Assembly: GCA_026874595.1 (NCBI GenBank)
Contig: CM049310.1
Coordinates: 39,561,558-39,625,557 of the forward strand
Source of the DNA: Sipunculus nudus
Taxonomy: Eukaryota > Annelida > Sipuncula > Golfingiida > Sipunculidae
DNA: 64,000 bases
Direction: 5' to 3'
The translations under genes were made by a program, and so were the position numbers. This document shows, one piece after another, positions 1 through 10,259 of this stretch (positions are counted from its first letter, which is position 1; each line of letters opens with the position of its first letter). The notes below the pieces were generated by a model. That model saw nothing but the letters and a program-made list of their open reading frames with translations. It had not been told where the DNA came from and ran no database searches.

Positions 1-1140
1 TCAAAATTCTTCTCTGAAATCATCCATCCAAATGGTTCAATATTTCAAAGAAATGATTCCAGAGACAAGTTCTCTCAAATATGTTCAAATGGTTTTGGTT
101 TGATGAATTTTGGCCGGGTTACGGGAATTAGAAATTATTCATTTGGCAAGTAAGCATACTAACATAACAAACTCAGAAACAATAGGAGCTAGGATCACCA
201 AATTTTGCGCAATTGTTGGTTACGTGAATCATATTTTAAATTGCAGTTTTTGTGGCGCCATCTACATCGACGTGTTTTTTTTACGGTCAGAAACCTTGTA
301 ATTTCAGCCACTTTCAGCTTTAAAATGTTTTATGATGAAACTGTCAAGCTGAATGGTTTACTTTTTCATAAGAATATTCTAGGATAGGATTTCTTTTAAT
401 TGTATAATAATAGGTTGGGTCCATTGATTTTGGTAGATTCACAGAAAGCTTGAGTTGGTCTTGAGGCCATTAGCAAGCCTATTTCAAATTGAGGACCCAA
501 TAGAAATGTTTTCATTCATTTAATTATACTAGCAGATATATATATTTATATACACGATTTTGACACAAATGATGTTAAATGTGTAAGAAACACGTTGCTT
601 TTTATGCTTAATTATGTCAGAAAAAGTCATTATACCCGTTGGATTTTCACAGAGTCAGCACAATAGGTTAGGCCAGTAAACTTCAGGTTATAGCTTAGGC
701 GCAAGCTTTGATCTCTGAGTGCTCTCGCCTTCTGTATTAAACATTGGATTTCTTAAACAACCATTTAATGATTCATCTGGTACCTCATTCTAAACTTAAC
801 TTATACTTATGCATGGAATGGAACAGCAGTCTGAATGATGCATTCAAGTTTGGTTAAACGTATCCTTTTTCACAGTTTATTAGACAGAACGCGGATTAAC
901 AAAAGACTGGTTTATATCTGTACTTGTATAATCATCCTTCCCTAAGAGAGCGCGTGTTTAATTCTTCAAGTCAAGCATGACCACTGCTTGCTTGCGTTTG
1001 GATAGTGTAAGGTTTAAAAACCCCACGTTATTATTGTTCAGCACAGAATCCTGAGATATCTTCCTTAAACTTGATCCTTAGGCTGCGCATACCTGGCGGG
1101 CGGTATGCGAAAAAGATATTTTCGTTGGCAACACGAACGA
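1..1140. other. Intergenic, no gene recognised
   Basis: AT-rich unique-looking sequence. Only short, unconvincing open frames occur and none resembles a known protein. The end of the stretch runs into the 3-prime flank of pseudogene F1, which lies on the minus strand. Confidence 0.6.
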
Positions 1141-1166
1141 CAGACACAATCTACAGATATATATTA

Positions 1167-1172
1167 TTTATT
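1167..1172 (-). terminator. Poly(A) signal of F1
   Basis: AATAAA on the minus strand, about 145 bases past the F1 stop codon. The same spacing is seen in F2, F4, F5 and F9, so the signal belongs to the duplicated gene unit. Confidence 0.5.
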
Positions 1173-1314
1173 AACGCAAAAGAGAAAATGAAAAATATCA
1201 CAGACATTTATTGCAGTTATGATGTTCAATATGCATGTGTCCAGGTATTGTAAAATAAATATCAAAATGTCACAGATAATAAACACCACGTTTCTGACAT
1301 TCATACATTCACTA

Positions 1315-1882
1315 TTAACACAAGTCCCTTCGGCTCTGGCCCAAGTCCAGATCACATATAATATCCATGCTTATGTCAGGTAAACAGTCTTCCCAGGATC
1401 TGAGCGAAATAATCTCCTCCAAGGACAACGCACTTTTACAGATGGCAGGGTTCGGTTGAGACGAACAGCAAGTTGACGGTGTGATGTCACCATCTACCGG
1501 TAGAGGGCAGCCTCTGTCTGTCGTCTGCTGCGCTTCTGGCGTTGCCATCTTCACAAGAAGATGCTGGTTGTGGCGCCCTCTGTCCTCGCTCCTCTTCAAG
1601 AAGTCCAGGGAATTTACTGTAATCTATGTGATACTCTGATCCGACTTTGATAGAGAGCGGCTGGTCTACTGGCACGTAGGGTTCTGTCGTCTGTCCTGTA
1701 TGTGACGTCATTTCGAGTTTCATCGTGAATTTATAGTGACTGTAATAATGATGGCCCAAGCCGTCTGTAAATTCCGCATGGTTATGTGCAGTGAAACGAC
1801 GCGAGTCACCCTGAAGTAAATAATCCCTTGACAGAGATGTCGTCTGCTGAAATGAATAAGTTGACATGAGTAGAGCTGCCAT
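1315..1882 (-). pseudogene. F1, frameshifted member of the YSKFPG gene family
   Basis: First of nine related intronless genes in the window. The reading frame opens with the family start MAALLMS at 1882 and runs through the conserved core (YHIDYSKFPGLLEEERGQRAPQPA). It then loses frame because one extra base lies in the segment that reads ...CCACAACCAGCATCTTC, where other copies have CCAGCTCTTC. The rest of the family tail (SLEEIISLRSWEDCLPDIS) is in the shifted frame and ends at 1315 with RRDLC. No intron is needed. A TATA box and CCAAT box lie upstream at the family spacing and AATAAA lies downstream. Function unknown. It is a pseudogene unless the extra base is an assembly error. Confidence 0.8.
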
Positions 1883-2030
1883 AGGATCACCTGTACCACT
1901 CGATCCTTCAATGAATTGAGTGTGAAACGTAGTTTCGTCGCCTATTGGTAGTTATTTCCACTCTGCAGAATTATCGACGTGTATGTTTCGAGGTTCTGAA
2001 ATCATCTGATGAGGAATTAGGTGGATTATC

Positions 2031-2290
2031 CTTATATGATGGTAGCCGTCTTGTGCAGTGCTCAGAGTTTGTCACATCCAGCCAATGAGGACGCTTTGTT
2101 TCAAAGAACACTTGACAAACAACAGAGTGTGTTGATCTCTTATTAAATGCTCCTAAAAGAACAAAGAGAGCGGGTGTTCACGTCGCCATCCTGGCGTGAC
2201 CATGGTATGTCCAGTGTGGGAACTGGGGGTTTCTGTCAAGTACCAAACAATATTTGATGTTAATTAATTACGTACCGATGAACTGGTGGC
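2031..2290 (-). promoter_or_regulatory. Promoter of F1: TATA, CCAAT and distal module
   Basis: On the minus strand ATATAAG (2031-2037) lies about 150 bases upstream of the F1 ATG, and CCAAT reads on the plus strand at 2082-2086. Beyond it is the distal module shared by the family: AAGAACAAAGAGAGCGGGTG, a GGCGTGACCATGG box and a decayed CAAACAATATTTG palindrome followed by GTTAATTAATTA. The order and spacing recur in F3, F4, F6, F7 and F8, which is why I call this a promoter. Confidence 0.65.
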
Positions 2291-2399
2291 TTGAGAGAAC
2301 TGAACCGTGACCGGAAAACTCTCAAATAATATTCAATAATGCTTACAAACAATACCTTTATCTGTATATACTTCAAAAAGGCATGTTTTAGGATCAGCT

Positions 2400-2990
2400 C
2401 TTAAATTCATTGTGTCCACGTTTACAGCTGGGTGAGAATTTTTCTGAGTAACACCATTTAATGTAAAATGGCTTTACAGGTTACAACTTGATTGTGTCAT
2501 ATTTTCCATGCCGATTAAGCTTATCAATTATAACTTTTCTGACAATTTCAAGGAATTTTGAACTTCAATTTAAAATGTTTTATCATAAACAAATTTGTAT
2601 CAGGAGCGTTAGGACGGTATTAACGTTCTTGTTAAATACTAGATACCTTTTATATACATATTTCCCTATGATAAACGCATAGAAGTGTGTTTGTGTGCGG
2701 ATGGATTTTTTCCCTTATTTATGAAAAAAGCATATATTTCAGCACTGTGTAAACTGAAAAATGTAAAACCTAACTAATGGTGGGAAATGTCCATCTCTGA
2801 TCCAAATCTGTCCTGTCATTAAAGTTTACTGCAAAATGCATTCTGGCTATTATTTTCATGGTTGAATTATCAATATATATTTCCCTACCTCTTATTGTTT
2901 TTTCCCAATAAAATATGTTTATCATTAGCTAAATATGAGAATTACACCACACTGACTGCTTTCTCTCTGTAGTAGTATCCTGATAACTCA
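2400..2990. other. No gene recognised
   Basis: AT-rich sequence between the F1 upstream region and an orphan distal module. The short open frame at 2488-2682 has no family resemblance. Confidence 0.5.
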
Positions 2991-2997
2991 TTAACTA

Positions 2998-3215
2998 ATC
3001 CCAAAAGAGCAAAGAGAGCGGGGACTCTATTAAGGCGTGACCATGGGTTGTCCAGTGTGAGAACTGGGGTTTCTTGTAAGAACCAAACAATGTGTGATGG
3101 TAATTATTAACATGATCAAAGGAGTTATGGTTTGGCAGAATTGAAGCGTGACCGAGAAGCTGTCTGCCTTTACTTTATGTTGTTTACAAACTACCTTTCG
3201 TCTCAGTTTACTTCA
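2998..3215 (-). promoter_or_regulatory. Orphan copy of the family distal upstream module
   Basis: It reads like the upstream part of the F1 promoter: AAAAGAGCAAAGAGAGCGGG, GGCGTGACCATGG, TGTCCAGTGTGAGAACTGGG, then ACCAAACAATGTGTGATG and GAAGCGTGACCGAGAAGC. No CCAAT or TATA box and no family CDS lies on its gene-proximal side other than F1, which has its own module. It is a relic of a lost gene copy or a duplicated enhancer. Confidence 0.55.
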
Positions 3216-3571
3216 AAGATTAATAAACTAATAAACTTAGGGATCACTACAGAAGGACTGATTCGGTGTTTACAATTACACGTACAGGAAAGCAATGAGT
3301 TAAATTTATCAAATTATCAAAATCAGATTTTATTCATTTTTTCAATGCAGAACTTTTTATTTAACTTTTAGAACTTGTTGTATTTTGCAACAAAGACAAT
3401 AAGTAATGATATTATTTAGTCAAATAATAATGCAATATTAATTTTATTAGACAAGTGGGTTTTAATCTTATGTCAAATCATAATCATAATACAAAAAAAA
3501 TTATTAAGAGACTGAAATTCTCCTCATAATCTAACAATTTATTTTAATTTGGTTCAATGTAATGAGATTAT

Positions 3572-3613
3572 GCTCTCTCTCTCTCCCTCTCTCTCTCTTT
3601 ATCTCTCTCTCTC
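3572..3613. repeat. (CT)n microsatellite
   Basis: About 42 bases of CT dinucleotides with two interruptions. Confidence 0.9.
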
Positions 3614-4292
3614 ATAAGTAATAGTAACTGAACTCAAGCGGCACTGGACAATAACACAAAATTTTGATGCTTATAATTTGTCTATTTTATGACGTTTTGA
3701 ATATTTAAAAAAAAATTTTTTGGTACCTTGCATATACGCAGATATTATCGTTATGATTATAAGGGTGATATGGTTGCCAGTTCTACCTGGTGGTCGTTGG
3801 GACTTTCCCTTTGGGAAGCAATAATAATTTAGTATTGCGTATGTCTTTGCAGTGTTTTAGCTGAGTTCATAGTGTGCTTTATTGTATACGGCTCAAGAAA
3901 AATTAAAGCACTAAGTTACCGCCAGAAATACAGTTTTACTTATGATAATTATGATCTATTATAGGCCACGTCAGTGTTAACGTTGGTCCGCTGAGGACAA
4001 TGGTGACACCTGGTGGCGCTCTTTGGTGGGGAATCCACCTAAGTTTTGAAGAGTGTGCATGCATATCTCTAAATAAAATGCACCCGTAATGGGAAGTTTA
4101 AATACATGTGAACCAGAATGATAATTTGAATAAGCCAGAACATTAATTTTAAAAATATGTATATTCTAATGTGCATATTCTTAAACAGGCGTTATTTCTA
4201 TGACAGGAGTACTATAATGAGTAGGTCTGCTCGGGTCGGGTATAATCATAAAGTTATACACTCTGGTAGTGACATGGATGGCGAGGTTAATT

Positions 4293-4314
4293 GGGGGGGG
4301 GGGGGGGGGGGGGG
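4293..4314. repeat. Poly(G) run of about 22 bases
   Basis: Uninterrupted G run inside the left direct repeat. The right copy has no such run. Such tracts are easily miscounted in assemblies. Confidence 0.85.
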
Positions 4315-4748
4315 AAGGCAACCCACAGAATAATTTTCAGAAACCCCTGTCCCCAACCCCTCCCAGAAAATTATAAATTTCTTCACTCCAACCATATTAA
4401 ATGGAATACATATTTTGCTTAAATAGAGGATTTTATTATACATTAAACACTTTCTTTTTCATTATTTTTTTATTTGATTTAAACCATAAATATTCACCCC
4501 CGTAATCACGTATTCGTTTAACAACGTCATAGGCTAACATTTGTGATTATAAACTGAAAAAAAATAGGCAATAATTTTAGATTTTCCAATAAGAAATGCA
4601 AAATTAAATATTTATTGAGAAGAACACGAATTAATTACAAACTAGACATGTGGAAATTATTTTGAAATCATAAATTTTTTTTTTAGATATTTAATACTTT
4701 AAAAAAATCACTTAAATGTGAGGGGTGCCAATATTATATATAGGCTTA

Positions 4749-4750
<2 letters not shown>

Positions 4751-4811
<61 letters not shown>
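4751..4811. repeat. (TA)n microsatellite
   Basis: About 60 bases of TA dinucleotides in the left direct repeat copy, absent from the right copy. Confidence 0.9.
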
Positions 4812-4813
<2 letters not shown>

Positions 4814-4974
4814 AAATGTTCCCTGTATTGTGTGATATATCCACGCTCCGGTCACCGGATGAGGAAATGTTCATCCCAGGTGGCGCCCTTTCGTGGGTGT
4901 TCTCATCACGTGCGCAAATTACAATTTTTTTTTCACTCCAACCATATAATATGAAATACACATTTTGCTAAGAC

Positions 4975-5235
4975 AAAGCAAAGGAAGCTTCTGTCATCCC
5001 ACCAGTCCATCGACAAGTGATTAATTAACATCAAACATTGTTTGGTACTTCCAAGAAACCCTAAGACCACACAAAGGATCAACCATGGTCACGCCTGAAA
5101 GGCGACGACAGTACTCGCTCTCTTTGATCTTCATGGAGCAGTTAAAGTGCTATCAACACCCTTGTTGTATGAAGAAAATATCTAAAAATGGTGCTTCAGT
5201 ACTTTACTATAACAATTAGAAATAAAAAAGCTGCA
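4975..5235 (+). promoter_or_regulatory. Orphan copy of the family distal upstream module
   Basis: Contains GATTAATTAACAT, the intact palindrome CAAACATTGTTTG (5032-5044), CCATGGTCACGCCTGAAAGG with CGACGACAG, and CTCGCTCTCTTTGATCTTC. These match the distal parts of the F3, F4 and F7 promoters in order. No family CDS follows. It sits between the two direct repeat copies. Confidence 0.6.
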
Positions 5236-5299
5236 TTGTTAACACAGTTCCAGCAGAGCAAAGGGTATATTACTAGCACTTAAAGGAGGTTATCTGGAG

Positions 5300-5990
5300 G
5301 GTATTTCTATGATATGGGTGATATAATCAGTAGTTCTGGTCTCGACGGGCATATTTATAAAGTTATACATTCTGATAGTGACATGCATGGTGAGGATCAT
5401 TGTATATGACCACAGATTTTGTTTTGGACAAACCACAGAAAAAATGGACGGAGATCCCAGTCCCCCCTACCCTCCCAGAAAATGATAAATGTCCTCACTC
5501 CAACCATATTAAATGGAATACGTATTTTGCTTAGACAAAGGAAATGTTTATACATTTTTACACTTTCTTTTTCATTATTTGAAACCATTTATATTCACCC
5601 CCTTTTCAGGCATTCTTTTATCAACGTCTCAGGCAAACATTTTTGATTATAAACTGAAGAAAGGCAATTATAAATTTTTCAATATGAAATGCAAATTAAA
5701 ATTGAATGTTTATTGAGGAGAACATAAATTAATTATACACTAAACATGTAATTATTTTGAAATCATAAAAGATATTTTTAGATATAAAATTTTACCCAAA
5801 AAAAAAAAAAATTAAATGTGTGGGGGCGCCATTATCATAGGTGTGGTGATGTTAAAGTACCCTACAGCGTGAAATATATCCGCGCTCCCGTTACCGGATG
5901 AGGAAAGGTTCACCTCCAGGTGGCATTCTATCGTGGGGTCCATGTAACGAGCGCAACATGTAACAAAAATATATGGGCCTGTAAACAAGT
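5300..5990 (+). repeat. Direct repeat, right copy
   Basis: Diverged duplicate of 4200-4965, offset about 1.1 kb, in the same orientation. The short open frames here are not conserved between the two copies, so they are not taken as genes. Confidence 0.75.
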
Positions 5991-5999
5991 ATGACTACA

Positions 6000-6440
6000 T
6001 GAGAAGCATTGAATCTGCTTGGAAACTGCTTTGCTACTCAGTAGGCTCGATCAATGTAGAACAATGCAAGATGTTGTAAAATTATACACACACGAATAGA
6101 GTCCACGGACTATCCATAGAATGTGGTTTTGTCTTACAAAATGTGGGGGTTAAGGTGGATAATTACGAAAATACAAGGAATGGTGCCAGAAGAGGCAGAA
6201 AATGAGAAAAGAAAAAAGATAAACTAAGGACCATCTAAAGAGCATCATTCTTACTGCTCTATATCCTCAGATGACAATGTAAGCAATCTGTCAAATAAAA
6301 AATATATGTATTGTTAAATTTACTAGTAAATTTAAAAATATTATCCAGGTGAGATCACCGTTTTTTCAATTACTTTTATTGAGCGAAACTTAGAATTATG
6401 CTCTTTTGAATTTCGAAGTGAGCCAGGTCGATTGGATTGA
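6000..6440. other. No gene recognised
   Basis: AT-rich sequence without a supported feature, leading into the microsatellite downstream of F2. Confidence 0.5.
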
Positions 6441-6483
6441 TAATATTAAATTTGCTTGGATATTTCCATAACCCAAATCATTC

Positions 6484-6485
<2 letters not shown>

Positions 6486-6555
<70 letters not shown>
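6486..6555. repeat. (CT)n(CA)n compound microsatellite downstream of F2
   Basis: About 45 bases of CT followed by 25 of CA. Read from the F2 strand this is (GT)n(GA)n after the poly(A) signal, the same arrangement found after F3 and F6. Confidence 0.9.
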
Positions 6556-6562
<7 letters not shown>

Positions 6563-6631
6563 ACACATACATACCAATAGCTTCAAATCCATCATGCAAA
6601 GAGAGACAAAGTCATACAAATACAATTTGTA

Positions 6632-6637
6632 TTTATT
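6632..6637 (-). terminator. Poly(A) signal of F2
   Basis: AATAAA on the minus strand, about 140 bases past the F2 stop. Confidence 0.5.
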
Positions 6638-6774
6638 ATGGCACATCGAGATTTTCATAACATATATTATGTGGTGTATATGACAGATATATACAAACAT
6701 AAAGAATTAACAGATATATATCACAGACAGTATCACAGTGGCACAATCCTTGCTTTTATATTATCAACAGCGAT

Positions 6775-7371
6775 TTACAAATCCCTCCGGTTCTGTCCCA
6801 GGTCCAGGTCACAGATCAAGTCCACACTGATATCAGGCAAACAGTCCTTCCAGGACCTGAGAGAGATAATTTCTTCCAAGGACAACAAACTCTCGTGGCT
6901 GCTCTCATTCTCACTGACCGCAGGATTCAGACGCGACAAACAGCAAGTTGACGGTGTGATGTCACCATCTACCGGTAGAGGGCGGCCTCTGTCTGTCGTC
7001 CACTGCGCCTCTGCCGTTGTCATCTTCACAAGTAGAGCTGGTTGTGGCGCCCTCTGTCCTCGCTCCTCCCCAAGAAGTCCAGGGAATTTACTGTAATCTA
7101 TGTGATACTCTGATCCGACCTGGATAGAGAGCGGCTGGTCTACCGGCACGGAGGGTTCTGCTGTCCGCTCTGCATGTGACGTCATCTTGAGGTTCACCAT
7201 GGGTTCGAATTGGCTGTAACAGTAGTGGTCCATGCCGCCTCCGTAATCTTCATAACTGTATGAGTTGTAACAATGCGAGTCACCTTGAGGAAAGTAATCC
7301 CTAGAGAAAGATGTCATCTGCTGTAATGAATGAATGAGCATGACATGAGTAGGGCTGCCATATTTTCGCAT
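6775..7371 (-). CDS. F2, open member of the YSKFPG family with a replaced N-terminus
   Basis: A 198-residue open frame, close to the family length of 194. It has the Tyr/Ser/Gly-rich stretch, the VPVDQPLSIQVGSEYHIDYS core, a Q/T-rich linker and the acidic end SLEEIISLRSWKD...RRDL. There is no signal peptide or membrane segment, so a cytosolic or nuclear protein is likely; the function is not known to me. The start differs from its relatives: the ancestral ATGGCAGCCCTACTCATG is present but out of frame and soon meets a stop, so the frame uses an ATG 11 bases upstream (MRKYGSP) or an internal Met. The TATA box is altered and a LINE cuts the promoter just upstream, so the gene may be silent despite its intact frame. 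Confidence 0.7.
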   Translation of the reverse strand: MRKYGSPTHVMLIHSLQQMTSFSRDYFPQGDSHCYNSYSYEDYGGGMDHYCYSQFEPMVNLKMTSHAERTAEPSVPVDQPLSIQVGSEYHIDYSKFPGLLGEERGQRAPQPALLVKMTTAEAQWTTDRGRPLPVDGDITPSTCCLSRLNPAVSENESSHESLLSLEEIISLRSWKDCLPDISVDLICDLDLGQNRRDL

Positions 7372-7423
7372 TTAACTCTCAATATTCCAATTAAATGACT
7401 GTACAGTGTAGTTCTGTTGGTAG

Positions 7424-8590
7424 TTGCAAGTTATATCCACTCTGCGGAATTTTCGACGCTTATGTATCGAGGCTCTGAGATCATCTGTTGAGGATTCACT
7501 GGGCAGTTTCCTAATATGTTGGCTGCCGTCTTGTGAAGTGCTCAGAGTTTGTCATATACAGCCCCTGATTGCGGATGTCCCCCTCTCATTTGACAATCAA
7601 TCAATTGTTGAACACTTACAGTCAGAATATAAGCTTGAGCTACGTTCTGAAATAAAATATCAATATGAAAGGACAAAAGAAGGACTCCTGACACATTACA
7701 AAAATGGAAACAGATTTGTTTTTGTGAAATCGCCTTTGGCAAACCCACTACCACGAAATGGACAAATTGGACCATTTCAGTGCAGATTTTTTCATAATGA
7801 TCAGTTCAAGGACCTGACCTGTATAGTATGTCACAAAAAAGGTCACAAACCAGGTAGCAAATATTGTGAGCATTACATACCTGATCAATCAATGGAAATT
7901 GTGTCTGGCCATGATGATATTCTCTCCAACTCCTTCCCTTGTTCTTTCGAAATGTACGGGAAAACTTTTAAAAGCGCTGAACATGCGTTTCAGTATAGAT
8001 GCGCATATGAATTGGACCAAGATGCGTTGGCCAATGAAATTGAAAACGCAAAACATGCAGGAGTTGCCAAGAGAATTGGCCAGATCTTGCACTCTGATGA
8101 ATCTGTGGACAGACATGAAATTGAAATTTTGGAAAATATCCTGTTAGAGAAAGCAGAACAGATCCCTGAATTCAAAGAAGCTCTCATGAAATCAGGTACA
8201 GCACCGATCGCCCTCACAGTTCAAGATAAACAGTGGGGAACAGGGCTGTCCAAATTTCTCTCCAGAGTCACCAAGGTGGATGCATGGCCTGGTAGGAACT
8301 TATATGGTGCCACACTTGAGAAAATAAGATCCTTTTATAGTGCGGAAAATCATGACAGAGAAAAAGCAACTAGCAATATAGCCTCAGTACAAGACCAAGA
8401 GTCCAACCAGGGTTTTCAAGGCATGGGAACACCGAAACGAAAACTATCTGAACAGTCACCTAATCAGCAAAAACATACAAGCTTAAGAGTTTCACTGAAA
8501 TCTCGCAGATATGACTTTAGCCCACAATCTGAACAAAGAGGTGTCGTCAAAGATCGTGTTTTTGAAGAAAGTGATGGAGAATATTATTAA
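7424..8590 (+). CDS. LINE ORF1 fragment with zinc knuckle and NADAR domain
   Basis: A 388-codon open frame, but about the first 47 codons are antisense F2 promoter; element sequence begins near residue 47 (LIADVPLSF). A zinc-knuckle-like CX2CX4HX6C follows at residues 133-148 (CIVCHKKGH...C). Residues about 163-303 fit the NADAR (YbiA-like) family: LSNSFPCSF, FKSAEHAFQY, WGTG at 271-274 and GRNLYGATLEKIR at 290-302. Known NADAR proteins act on ADP-ribose-linked or N-glycosidic nucleotide substrates. A Ser/Gln/Lys-rich tail ends the protein 43 bases before ORF2. In LINEs this position encodes the nucleic-acid-binding ORF1 protein, so the zinc knuckle is expected and the NADAR domain is not. 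The true N-terminus is missing, so this copy is not functional as it stands. Confidence 0.8.
   Translation: MQVISTLRNFRRLCIEALRSSVEDSLGSFLICWLPSCEVLRVCHIQPLIADVPLSFDNQSIVEHLQSEYKLELRSEIKYQYERTKEGLLTHYKNGNRFVFVKSPLANPLPRNGQIGPFQCRFFHNDQFKDLTCIVCHKKGHKPGSKYCEHYIPDQSMEIVSGHDDILSNSFPCSFEMYGKTFKSAEHAFQYRCAYELDQDALANEIENAKHAGVAKRIGQILHSDESVDRHEIEILENILLEKAEQIPEFKEALMKSGTAPIALTVQDKQWGTGLSKFLSRVTKVDAWPGRNLYGATLEKIRSFYSAENHDREKATSNIASVQDQESNQGFQGMGTPKRKLSEQSPNQQKHTSLRVSLKSRRYDFSPQSEQRGVVKDRVFEESDGEYY
7500..7563 (-). promoter_or_regulatory. Remnant proximal promoter of F2, cut by a LINE
   Basis: Homologous to the F1 proximal promoter (TCTTGTGAAGTGCTCAGAG and TTTGTCATATACAGCC). The TATA position reads CTAATAT where F1 has CTTATAT. 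Homology stops after CAGCC at about 7563, exactly where F1 continues with AATGAGGACGC (the CCAAT box). The missing upstream half reappears after the LINE at about 12,550. Confidence 0.7.
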
Positions 8591-8633
8591 CAAAGTAAAA
8601 AAAAAAAAATAAAGGATATAAATACGAAAGACG

Positions 8634-10259
8634 ATGGAAAACCACATGACAGATTTGAATAGACAATTAAATATATGTTCATTAAATATAAGAGGTCTTA
8701 ATAATTATGATAAAAGGAAGAAATTATATACATGGTTAACATATAGAAATGTTCATATTACTTTTTTGCAAGAAACCTATTGCACTATAGTATCATCGAA
8801 TATAATTAATAGTTCATGGAAAGGTAAAATATTTCATAGTCATGCATCGTCACCACATAGCAGAGGTGTTGCAATACTATTATCAGATAAAATAAATATA
8901 AAAATTTTAAACATTCATTGCTGTAAAAATGGTAGAAAAATACTGTTGAATACGGAATACAAAGGTAAAAAATTATGCTTAGTATGTGTTTATGCACCGA
9001 ACAAAGAAGGGGAACGGAAACTTTTCTATAAGGACTTAGAGAAATGGTTAATGGAAAAAAGTGATTCTTTAAGATGTATCATTATGGGAGGTGATTTTAA
9101 TTGTTGTCTGCAAGATGATGATAGGAGCACGATGTCACATATGGAAGACCAAAGTAGAATACTATTGAAAAATATGTTAAATACTTTAAAGCTAACTGAT
9201 ATATGGAGCTGTTATGGCAGGTTAAATAACCGATTTACATGGTCAGAAAGGAATGTAAGCAGTAGACTTGACTATTTCTTTATCTCTAATTCTGAACTAT
9301 GGAACTGCTTAAATTATGACTGTGAATACGTACTGTCAGAGCAAAAAGAACATCGGCTGTCAGATCACAAAGCTATAAAGATATGTCTGGATTTTAAAGT
9401 AAGCATTAGAGGGCCGGGATATTGGAAACTAAACGTCAGCCGATTAAATGATCCAATTTTTATTGGGCTGATGAAAGACTGTATTGCCTCTAGTTACACA
9501 CGTTATAAACACAATTCTGCGAGGCTAGCTTGGGAAATGATAAAAATTAACATAAAAGAAGCAAGTATTAACTACTCTAAATCGAAAAGAAAAGAAAAAA
9601 ATAGTAGATTAGCTATGATAGACAAAAGGATTAAACAAATTTCACAGCTTATTAGTTTAAATTCAATAGCTAAGGATATAGAAAGATTAAAAGAAGAAAA
9701 GCATTTACTTGAAATAGAAAAAAATGAAATATTTGATAATATAACAAAAGGTGCTCAAATACGTAGTAGAGCTAATTGGATTGAACAGGGGGAAAAGAGT
9801 ACGAAATACTTTTTCAAGCTGGAGAATAAAAACCAGTCAGATAACACTATTTATAAAATCAGAGAAAACAATAATATAATAGAAGATGATGAAGGAATAC
9901 TAAATCATATAAATAATTATTACAAAAACTTATATACATCACACAATCCATGTGTGAAAGAGATACAGAAATATTTAAATAATATAAAATCTTTAAATGT
10001 TTTAAGTGATGAAGATAAAGATATATGTGATGCAGAAATGACAATGGATGAAATTAAAATTGCTGTAACTCAAATGAAGAAAAACAAGTCCCCAGGATTA
10101 GATGGCATCCCTATTGAATTCTACGTGACTTTTTGGGATGACCTAAAAGAGTTTCTATATAATGCTTTTATAGAATCGTATCGTCACAATAAATTATGTT
10201 CTACCATGCGTACAGCTGTAATATCAATATTATTTAAGTCAGAAAGGAGACAAATATAA
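8634..10259 (+). pseudogene. LINE ORF2, part 1: endonuclease and start of reverse transcriptase
   Basis: 541 codons. Residues 10-250 are an apurinic/apyrimidinic-type endonuclease: N18 in SLNIRGLN, E47 in LQETYC, VYAPN at about 119-123, GGDFN at 152-156, RLDYFF at 211-216 and LSDHKAI at 242-248, so the key residues are present. A Lys/Glu-rich linker follows (about 300-370), then the start of the reverse transcriptase (KNKSPGLDGIPIEFY). The frame ends at a TAA shortly before the conserved NYRPISL motif, which continues one frame over, so this is a frameshift and not a natural end. The product would nick target DNA for target-primed reverse transcription. Confidence 0.88.

Larger units (their letters stand above)
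4200..4965 (+). repeat. Direct repeat, left copy
   Basis: Diverged duplicate of 5300-5990. Shared landmarks are AAGTTATACA with TAGTGACATG, CTCACTCCAACCATATTA or a near match, TATTCACCCCC, and the ending CACCGGATGAGGAAA. This copy carries two inserted simple runs (22 G, then TA repeats) that the right copy lacks. No coding content. Confidence 0.75.

Noticed and set aside
3799-3808. Perfect NF-kappaB-type site GGGACTTTCC
   Set aside because: Single occurrence far from any gene start; a 10-base match can occur by chance in 64 kb.
6446-6700. Frames across CT/CA and GA microsatellites (also at 16.8, 25.6 and 47.2 kb)
   Set aside because: Dipeptide runs from dinucleotide repeats; no coding support.
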